Shown: piece after piece, positions 1 through 4,577 of the stretch
Position numbering within the stretch: the first letter of the stretch is position 1
Layout: every line of letters begins with the position of its first letter
Assembly: GCA_018822065.1 (NCBI GenBank)
Contig: JAHJKV010000474.1
Location: forward strand, 1 to 5,224
Direction of reading: 5' to 3'
DNA from: Pseudomonadota bacterium
GTDB lineage: Bacteria; Desulfobacterota; Desulfovibrionia; Desulfovibrionales; Desulfovibrionaceae
DNA: 5,224 nt
The notes under the pieces: generated by a model
The model's input: the letters and a program-made list of their open reading frames with translations, nothing else
Told to the model about the DNA's origin: nothing
Databases searched by the model: none
Position numbers and translations under genes: made by a program

Positions 1-340
1 AGAGCCCGACGACAGGTGCATCAAGCAGTATGATGAGCCCCATGATCGCCAGTACCGTCACTATCAACCGACCGTAGAAGAGCAGCAACAGCGAGGTCAC
101 GGCTCCTTTGCGGACGTAGAGCAATATTTGCACGGCTTTGGCCATGTACCAAAAGTTGACCGAGACCACGAGTGCACCGGCAGCATAGGCCAGCGCCCAT
201 GCGCTGAGAGCGGTGCCCGTGAGCAGGATGAGCGAAGAGAACACAGCCAGATACACCTGGGTGCGCATGAGAGAGCGGACATCTGGATGTTCGAAGCCTC
301 TCTCGTAGAGGAAACGTTCAACCCTTTGACCCAAAATCAT
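1..340 (-). CDS. atpI: ATP synthase subunit I (AtpI-type F0 accessory protein), 3' end cut by window edge
   Basis: Small inner-membrane accessory protein of the F1F0 ATP synthase, thought to help assemble the c-ring. The frame opens at an ATG (338-340) and stays open for 113 codons to the left edge. The ATP-synt_I family is usually about 120-130 residues, so only a short C-terminal piece is missing. After a short charged N-terminus (GQRVERFLYERGFEHPDVR) there are hydrophobic segments at about 30-48, 50-66 and 82-108. The N-F-W-Y-M-A-K stretch ends the second segment, and F-Y-G-R-L-I-V-T lies in the third; both fit the family. The start overlaps the end of atpZ by 23 bases, which suggests translational coupling, and only a weak purine-rich tract (AGAAGAAC) precedes it. 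By known gene order atpB and atpE would follow beyond the edge. Family assignment is fairly sure; the exact start is slightly less so. Confidence 0.85.
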   Translation of the reverse strand, partial: MILGQRVERFLYERGFEHPDVRSLMRTQVYLAVFSSLILLTGTALSAWALAYAAGALVVSVNFWYMAKAVQILLYVRKGAVTSLLLLFYGRLIVTVLAIMGLIILLDAPVVGL

Positions 341-584
341 GTCCGTTCTTCTTCTCTTTCTCAAGGCGCTGCAGTCGCGCTACGGTCTGCATCACGTTTC
401 GAAACCCGGCGATGATCCCTAAAAAAAGCATGATCAACATGAACCAGGGCTCGGTCCCAAGCCAGTCATCCAGAAACAATCCCATGGCACCGCCCACAAC
501 GGTGCACCCAACTAAATGCGTTCCAAGCAGGCCCACGGAGCCAAGCGCTTCTAGCACTTCGCTTTTCTTATGTGGTTGAAACAC
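318..584 (-). CDS. atpZ: AtpZ/AtpI family F0F1-ATPase accessory protein
   Basis: Small two-helix membrane protein of the AtpZ family encoded at the head of many F0 operons. It is reported to associate with ATP synthase and has been proposed to take part in Mg2+/Ca2+ transport. I place the start at a GTG (582-584), giving 88 residues, because a perfect AGGAGG lies 6 bases upstream; an in-frame ATG at 632 has no such site and would add 16 residues of unlikely sequence. Helix 1 spans about 13-37 (glycine-rich), then D-D-W-L-G-T-E-P-W at 39-47, helix 2 about 48-61, ending G-F-R-N. The tail is lysine-rich and charged (about 70-88). The LD..LGT.PWF...G...GF pattern is typical of the family. It overlaps atpI by 23 bases, so both should be co-transcribed, probably from the promoter candidate at about 670-697. 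Confidence 0.85.
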   Translation of the reverse strand: MFQPHKKSEVLEALGSVGLLGTHLVGCTVVGGAMGLFLDDWLGTEPWFMLIMLFLGIIAGFRNVMQTVARLQRLEKEKKNGHDFGSKG

Positions 585-590
585 CGCGAG

Positions 591-596
591 CCTCCT
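591..596 (-). promoter_or_regulatory. Ribosome binding site that fixes the atpZ GTG start
   Basis: On the minus strand the sequence AGGAGG is followed by CTCGCG and then GTG. A perfect Shine-Dalgarno at 6-base spacing favours this GTG over the upstream in-frame ATG at 630-632. Confidence 0.8.
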
Positions 597-669
597 CGTA
601 AGAATTGCCTGTCCAGTATGACCTGCCCCCAAAAGAGACGTTCGTGCAATCCTTCACAAGTGGAAAGTC

Positions 670-703
670 ACTATCATGCCCTCAACAGGGGAGTCAATGT
701 CAA
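670..703 (-). promoter_or_regulatory. Candidate sigma70-type promoter for the atpZ-atpI operon
   Basis: On the minus strand two overlapping -35-like hexamers occur in tandem, TTGACA (698-703) and TTGACT (692-697). TTGACT lies 16 bases ahead of GATAGT (670-675), which matches the -10 consensus at 4 of 6 positions. The alternative pair is TTGACA with CATGAT at a 19-base spacer. A start near position 663 would leave an untranslated leader of roughly 80 bases before the atpZ GTG. This is read from sequence only. It is the best promoter-like site in the roughly 200-base gap between the HD protein gene and atpZ. Confidence 0.45.
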
Positions 704-730
704 AAGCGTTGCGACGATCTTTTTTTCCAC

Positions 731-766
731 CTGTTTGGGCCTCCTGAAAGCGGAGGCTTGTGACAG
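731..766. other. Imperfect hairpin downstream of the HD protein gene, flanked by T and A runs
   Basis: GCCTCC (739-744) and GGAGGC (752-757) pair around a 7-base loop. CTGT (731-734) pairs with ACAG (763-766) outside it, through an internal stretch that pairs only by G-U wobble in plus-strand RNA. A T run (720-726, plus strand) lies to the left and an A run (767-772) to the right. That is the reverse of a normal bidirectional terminator, so neither strand has a U tract directly after the stem. It lies just after the HD gene stop and may mark that transcript's end, but I cannot call it an intrinsic terminator. Confidence 0.35.
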
Positions 767-780
767 AAAAAATGTGGTTC

Positions 781-2109
781 CTAGAGCTGTTCGCGCTCTT
801 TGTAGGACAAGGCAAAGGCCCGGGCCTCATCGGAGGAGGAAACGTCTCCGGCGATCTGGGCCTTGAGCAGGGCGTCGCGGATGATGCCTACGGCCGGTCC
901 AGGTTTGAGTTCCGTGATCCGCATGATCTCGTTGCCGTTTAAGAGCGGTTCCATGATCTCCTCGGGCAGGTCGGCTCGATCCAGCATCTTCAGGTTATGA
1001 TTCAGCTCGCGGTAGTTGCCGTTTCTGGCCTTGATGTCCGCCCGGACCATTTCGATGATGCGCGGATATTCGTCCAGGGACTTGAAGCGGCGGATGCCCC
1101 GGTCCGTAAGCATGAAATGCGGGCGCATGTGGTTGCGCACCAGTTCCACCACGAGATCGATGTCCTGCTGGGGGAAGCGCAGCCGCGTGAGGATCTTCCT
1201 CGTCACGCGCGCGCCCACCCGGTGATGTTGGTAGAAGGTCCAGTGTCCTTCGTCGTATTCGGCTGTGTAGAGCTTGCCCACGTCGTGGAAGAGACAGGCC
1301 AGGGTTCCGTACCAGTCATAGGGCAATTCTTCGGGGTAGTGTCGCATGACCTCGATGGTATGGGCCAGGACGGTCTCTTCGCCTTCTTCGGGGTTTTTGA
1401 TCTGCTTGACGCGAGAGAGGGCGGCCACTTCGGGCAAGATGCCGTGCATGAGTTGGGAATCGAAGAGCATCTGGACGAACTGCCACATGCTTTCAGCCTC
1501 CACCTTGCGCCATTCGTCCATGATGTCGGAGATGGAGACATAGTCGAGCACGCGGCGCGCGCCCTTGATCACGGCCATCCAGGTATTGGCTTCTACGGGG
1601 AGGTTGAAGTTGGCCGAGAAGCGCATGATGCGCACTGCCAGCAGGTAGTCCCGTTTCAGGGCCTGGTCCGGAATGCCCAAAACGCGCACCTGGCCTTCGG
1701 AGAAGTCCGCAAAGCCTTCAAAGGCGTCTTCTACTCCCGGAATCCACGGACAGACTGCGGAAAGCGGAATTTCGCCCCGTTTCTCCAGTTCCTTGAGGAG
1801 TCTCGGAGTCATGCGCGAGACGCATTCCTCGGGGTGGGAGGCGGCGGCCTTGTCGCCCTGGTGAAAATAGTAGGTGACCCCCCCCTCTTTCATGGAGCCG
1901 ATGATGCCCTCCTCGGTGGAGGGCTGGATGGTGGGGAAATGCTTGCTCAGTTCACCGATGTCCATTTCGGTGGAAATATCCAGTTCCATCTCCGCCCCGG
2001 CATCCTCCAGGGTCACTTTTTGGAGTCGGGCGTTGATCACATAGGCGTCAAACCCGTTGCGCATGATGGTTTTACAAAAGCCGATGGCGTCCTTGAAAGG
2101 CTGGCTCAT
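781..2109 (-). CDS. HD domain protein with a degenerate tRNA nucleotidyltransferase/poly(A) polymerase fold
   Basis: The 442-residue chain follows the plan of HD-containing CCA-adding or A-adding enzymes: N-terminal nucleotidyltransferase head (about 5-135), RNA-binding neck (about 140-230), HD domain (about 248-330) and C-terminal tail. The HD motif is intact: H250, H275-D276 in F-H-D-V-G-K, H295/H296, and N326-H327 in L-V-R-N-H-M. The tail has L-K-P-G-P-x-V-G, usual in this family. By eye the head has lost its catalytic signatures: the GG...RD motif reads N26-A27...Q30-K31, DxD reads E42-L-D44, RRDFT.NA reads K110-R-G...SA, and EDxxR reads R153-D-x-x-L157. Polymerization looks unlikely; phosphohydrolase or phosphodiesterase activity of the HD domain, as known for E. 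coli Cca, is possible. The start is the ATG at 2107-2109, with GGAGGA 5 bases upstream; the preceding TTG is too close to that site. It lies 133 bases after pyrC and about 200 before atpZ. Fold assignment is firm; function is open. Confidence 0.85.
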   Translation of the reverse strand: MSQPFKDAIGFCKTIMRNGFDAYVINARLQKVTLEDAGAEMELDISTEMDIGELSKHFPTIQPSTEEGIIGSMKEGGVTYYFHQGDKAAASHPEECVSRMTPRLLKELEKRGEIPLSAVCPWIPGVEDAFEGFADFSEGQVRVLGIPDQALKRDYLLAVRIMRFSANFNLPVEANTWMAVIKGARRVLDYVSISDIMDEWRKVEAESMWQFVQMLFDSQLMHGILPEVAALSRVKQIKNPEEGEETVLAHTIEVMRHYPEELPYDWYGTLACLFHDVGKLYTAEYDEGHWTFYQHHRVGARVTRKILTRLRFPQQDIDLVVELVRNHMRPHFMLTDRGIRRFKSLDEYPRIIEMVRADIKARNGNYRELNHNLKMLDRADLPEEIMEPLLNGNEIMRITELKPGPAVGIIRDALLKAQIAGDVSSSDEARAFALSYKEREQL

Positions 2110-2114
2110 CAATG

Positions 2115-2120
2115 TCCTCC
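2115..2120 (-). promoter_or_regulatory. Ribosome binding site that decides the HD protein start
   Basis: GGAGGA on the minus strand sits 5 bases before the ATG at 2107-2109 but only 2 bases before the in-frame TTG at 2110-2112, so the ATG is the likely start. A TATAAT lies immediately upstream (2122-2127), discussed under the rejected items. Confidence 0.75.
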
Positions 2121-2216
2121 GATTATATTGTCGTCTGGCCCAGCAGGGCGCTTCAGCGGTGAAACATGCGGGTGGCTGCGTTGGCCCCCGCGCCCTGGCT
2201 GCGAGTTGGATTCCGT

Positions 2217-2238
2217 CTCCGGGCGCGATGGCCCGGAG
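2217..2238 (-). terminator. GC-rich hairpin 4 bases after the pyrC stop, possible transcript end
   Basis: CTCCGGGC (2217-2224) and GCCCGGAG (2231-2238) form a perfect 8-bp stem around a 6-base loop, just downstream of the pyrC stop (2243-2245). No U tract follows on the minus strand, so this is not a classical intrinsic terminator. It could stabilise the pyrBC mRNA 3' end, assist factor-dependent termination or partly attenuate read-through into the HD gene. The stem is certain; its role is inferred. Confidence 0.45.
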
Positions 2239-2242
2239 GGGA

Positions 2243-3514
2243 TCATACTATTTTTTCTCCAGCAAGGAAATGGGCTGTCACCCGCCCGGAAAGGGTGCGG
2301 CCGGTGAGCGGCGTGTTCTTGCCCCGGCTTTGCATGGTGTCCGGCCCCACGACCCAGGCCTCTTCGGGGTCGAAGAGGAAGAAGTCCGCAGGGTCGCCCT
2401 TGGCAAAGGTGTTGAGCGGCAGGTCAAAGGTCGTGCAGGGTGCCACGGTCCAGGCCCGGAGGAAGGTGGCCCGGCTCATCTTCCCGGCGGTCACCAGCTC
2501 CCAGGTCACGGAAAGGGCCGTGTCCAGGCCGGAGATGCCGCAGGGCGCCAGGTCGAATTCCACTTCCTTTTCGTGGGCCGCATGGGGCGCGTGGTCCGTG
2601 GCCAGCATGTCGATGACCCCGGTGTCCAGGGCCTCGAGCATGGCGGTGACATCCTCCTCGGTGCGCAGGGGGGGGTTGACCTTGGCGTTGGTGTCATAGC
2701 CCACAACAGCCTTCTCGGTCAGGGTCAGGTAATGGGGGCAGGTCTCCGCCGTGACCTTGACCCCGCGCTCTTTGGCAAAGCGGATGACGTCGACGGACTT
2801 CTTGCAGGAGATGTGCGCCAGATGGATGGGCAGGTCCAGGTATTCGGCCAGGAGAATATCGCGGGCGACCTGGATGGCCTCGGCTACGTCGGGCTGGGCC
2901 GGAATACCCAGAAGGGACGAGGTGCGTCCTTCGTTCATCCCCGCTGCCGCACCCATGAAGGGGTCCTCGCAGTGGTCGATGACCGTAAGCCCCCAGTCCG
3001 AGGCATATTCCATGGCCCGGCGGAAGAGTTCGGTGGAGAGCACGGGCAGGCCGTCGTTGGAGACGGCCACGCAGCCGGTGCGGCTCAGTTCCGCCATGGG
3101 TGCCAGCTCTTCGGCCTTGAGCCCCTTGGTCAGGGCTCCCACCGGGAAAAGCCGGGGGCCGAAGGGATGGGCCATATGCGCCTTTTCGAGCATCAGTTCC
3201 GTGACCGTGGCGTTGTCGTTCACGGGCGTGGTGTTGGCCATGCACATGATGTTGCCGAAGCCGCCTTTGGCAGCGGCAGCCAGGCCGGACTCGATGTCTT
3301 CCTTGTATTCAAAGCCGGGTTCACGCAGATGGGTGTGCACGTCGGTCAGACTGGGCAGCAGTAGGTGCCCTTTGGCGTCAAGGGTTTCAGCCCCTTGGGG
3401 CGGGGTGTTTTTTCCTGCCGGGACAAGTTCGATGATTTCGCCGTCGCCCACAAAGAGGTCGACGAGTTGGCCGTCATAGTCGGCACCGAGGATGACGAGA
3501 TCGCAGGTGGACAT
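2243..3514 (-). CDS. pyrC: Dihydroorotase, class I (third step of pyrimidine synthesis)
   Basis: Cytoplasmic zinc amidohydrolase that reversibly cyclises N-carbamoyl-L-aspartate to L-dihydroorotate. The 423-residue length is normal for class I dihydroorotases. Visible landmarks are D58-x-H60-x-H62-x-R64-E-P-G (metal and substrate binding), N94 in M-A-N-T-T-P, D154 in S-N-D-G (the metal-bridging position in class I enzymes), H181, H234 in H-L-A-H-I-S, N280-P-P-L-R284, catalytic D307 in A-T-D-H-A-P-H311, and G326-x-x-G-L-D-T-A-L before the C-terminal part. All key ligands are present, so this is an active enzyme and not the pseudo-dihydroorotase found as a structural partner of ATCase in some bacteria. 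The ATG directly abuts the pyrB TAG; its GGAGGG ribosome site, 7 bases upstream, lies inside the pyrB 3' end, which suggests coupled translation. The usual P of the M-P-N-T motif is A93 here. Confidence 0.95.
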   Translation of the reverse strand: MSTCDLVILGADYDGQLVDLFVGDGEIIELVPAGKNTPPQGAETLDAKGHLLLPSLTDVHTHLREPGFEYKEDIESGLAAAAKGGFGNIMCMANTTPVNDNATVTELMLEKAHMAHPFGPRLFPVGALTKGLKAEELAPMAELSRTGCVAVSNDGLPVLSTELFRRAMEYASDWGLTVIDHCEDPFMGAAAGMNEGRTSSLLGIPAQPDVAEAIQVARDILLAEYLDLPIHLAHISCKKSVDVIRFAKERGVKVTAETCPHYLTLTEKAVVGYDTNAKVNPPLRTEEDVTAMLEALDTGVIDMLATDHAPHAAHEKEVEFDLAPCGISGLDTALSVTWELVTAGKMSRATFLRAWTVAPCTTFDLPLNTFAKGDPADFFLFDPEEAWVVGPDTMQSRGKNTPLTGRTLSGRVTAHFLAGEKIV

Positions 3515-4444
3515 CTACTTGCCCTCCTTTCGGGTCATATAGAGGAAGAGGAGCGCCATACGCATGGCCACGCCGCTGGCGACCTGGTCGAGGACCAGGG
3601 ATTCGTTGGTGTCGGCCAAGCTGGAGGCGATTTCGACGCCCCGGTTCATGGGGCCGGGATGGAGCACTTTGGCCCCTTCGGCCGCCAGGGTCATGTGTTT
3701 TTCGCTCAGGCAGTAGGTGGCGGCATACTCCCGGAGGTCGGGGAGCAGTCCTGCCTGCTGCCGCTCCAGTTGCAGTCGCAGGCACATGACCGCGTCCACC
3801 CCGCGAACGGCCTCGCGCAGTTCCGAATAGACCTCCACAGGCCAGCCAGCCAGGGAGGGCGGCAGGAGCGTCCGCGGACCGCACAGCCGGACCTTCACTC
3901 CGAGCATGTTCAGCAGGATCACGTTGGAGCGGGCCACCCGGGAGTGGGAGATGTCGCCAAGGATCAGGAGTGTTTTGCCTGAAAACTCTCCCCATTCCTG
4001 CCAGAGGGTGAAGCCGTCGAGCAGGGCCTGAGTGGGGTGGGCGTGCCGCCCGTCGCCGGCATTGATCACCGAGCAGTTTAGCCGCTCGGCCAGGAACTGG
4101 GCTGAGCCGGAGTAGCAGTGGCGGATGACGATGGCGTCCGGAGCCATGGCCTGGAGCGTCAGGGCCGTGTCCTTCAGGGTTTCGCCCTTGGTCAGGCTGG
4201 AGCCGGACTTGGACAGGGAGAAGGTGTCTGCCGAGAGCCGCTTGCCTGCCACGTCAAAGCTGGTCTTGGTGCGCGTGCTCGGCTCGGCAAAGAAGAGGAC
4301 AACGCTGCGACCCTTGAGGGTAGGCACCTTCTTCACGGGCCTGGAGTTGATCTCCTGGAAGTAGTTCGCGGTCTCAAAGAGGAAGTCCACTTCCTCGCGG
4401 GAGAGCTGCGAAACGTCAAGCAAGTCCTTATGTCGCCATTGCAT
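3515..4444 (-). CDS. pyrB: Aspartate carbamoyltransferase catalytic subunit
   Basis: Catalyses carbamoyl phosphate + L-aspartate to N-carbamoyl-L-aspartate, the committed step of de novo pyrimidine synthesis; the trimer forms in the cytoplasm. The 309-residue length is typical. Signatures include F-x-E-P-S56-T-R-T59 followed by K-T-S-F-D (carbamoyl phosphate binding), S83-L-T-K86-G-E-T-L (the loop that reaches into the neighbouring active site), R108-H109, N-A-G-D-G-R-H-A-H-P-T-Q (128-139), G-D-I-S-H-S-R169 (aspartate side), L-R223-L-Q, H-P-G-P-M-N-R (262-268) and G-V-A-M-R-M-A-L-L near the C-terminus. The start is the ATG at 4442-4444 because AGGAGG lies 5 bases upstream; the same frame opens 25 codons earlier, but those residues do not resemble the family. 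No pyrI regulatory-chain gene is seen alongside. pyrC follows with no intervening base. Confidence 0.96.
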   Translation of the reverse strand: MQWRHKDLLDVSQLSREEVDFLFETANYFQEINSRPVKKVPTLKGRSVVLFFAEPSTRTKTSFDVAGKRLSADTFSLSKSGSSLTKGETLKDTALTLQAMAPDAIVIRHCYSGSAQFLAERLNCSVINAGDGRHAHPTQALLDGFTLWQEWGEFSGKTLLILGDISHSRVARSNVILLNMLGVKVRLCGPRTLLPPSLAGWPVEVYSELREAVRGVDAVMCLRLQLERQQAGLLPDLREYAATYCLSEKHMTLAAEGAKVLHPGPMNRGVEIASSLADTNESLVLDQVASGVAMRMALLFLYMTRKEGK

Positions 4445-4577
4445 GCATGCCTCCTGAGGGAGATCGTCCGCTGACTGCGGCGTCACGTCCCTGGGTCCCA
4501 TCAAACAGCATAAAATCATTGTGCATTAGTCTCGCCACCTCATCAAATACTGACAGAGAGTCGTCATCATTATCCAT
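4428..4577 (-). CDS. Possible 49-codon ORF bridging the amidohydrolase end and the pyrB start
   Basis: An ATG at 4575-4577 opens a 49-residue frame that starts 8 bases before the amidohydrolase gene ends and finishes 17 bases inside pyrB. The predicted peptide has an acidic start (M-D-N-D-D-D-S-L-S-V-F-D-E-V-A-R) and a poorly structured C-terminal half, with no family I recognise. A GGAGG lies 12 bases upstream of the ATG, rather far for efficient initiation. Codons such as AGA, CTA, GTA and TCA differ from those in the neighbouring genes. It could be a small translated leader that couples the upstream gene to pyrB, or simply a chance ORF. I favour chance but list it because it fills most of the gap. 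Confidence 0.2.
   Translation of the reverse strand: MDNDDDSLSVFDEVARLMHNDFMLFDGTQGRDAAVSGRSPSGGMHAMAT
4450..4455 (-). promoter_or_regulatory. Ribosome binding site fixing the pyrB start
   Basis: AGGAGG on the minus strand is followed by CATGC and then the ATG at 4442-4444. An out-of-frame ATG at 4446-4448 is only one base from the site and is not a credible start. Confidence 0.8.
4518..4546 (-). promoter_or_regulatory. Weak promoter candidate upstream of pyrB
   Basis: On the minus strand TTGATG (4541-4546) and CACAAT (4518-4523) are separated by 17 bases and match the sigma70 hexamers at 4 of 6 positions each. The surrounding 125-base gap is more AT-rich than the genes. A start near 4511 would give a leader of about 65 bases. 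I see no PyrR-type site and no U-rich attenuator of the enterobacterial pyrBI kind. Confidence 0.25.

Noticed and set aside
630..632. Upstream in-frame ATG for atpZ
   Set aside because: It has no ribosome site, and the added 16 residues do not look like the family; the GTG at 582-584 has a perfect AGGAGG at 6 bases.
2122..2127. Perfect TATAAT on the minus strand just before the HD protein ribosome site
   Set aside because: Transcription would begin about 7 bases downstream, inside the GGAGGA site, removing it; no -35-like hexamer is seen at 16-18 bases. It is probably a chance AT-rich stretch.
997..2307. Long plus-strand open frame of 436 codons opposite the HD protein gene
   Set aside because: It lies antisense to a gene with clear family motifs; its translation is rich in H, G, V and D in the way typical of shadow frames in GC-rich DNA, and it shows no family pattern.
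2057..3364. Long plus-strand open frame of 435 codons opposite pyrC
   Set aside because: It is antisense to a full-length, well-conserved dihydroorotase, has low-complexity shadow composition and shows no recognisable domain.
4474..4500. Short repeats and small stems (GTCCC repeats, TGAC/GTCA) in the pyrB leader as an attenuator
   Set aside because: Stems are only about 4 bp and no U tract follows, so there is no support for attenuation.
4445..4519. N-terminal extension of pyrB by 25 residues
   Set aside because: The extra residues do not match aspartate carbamoyltransferases, and the ATG at 4442-4444 has an ideal ribosome site.
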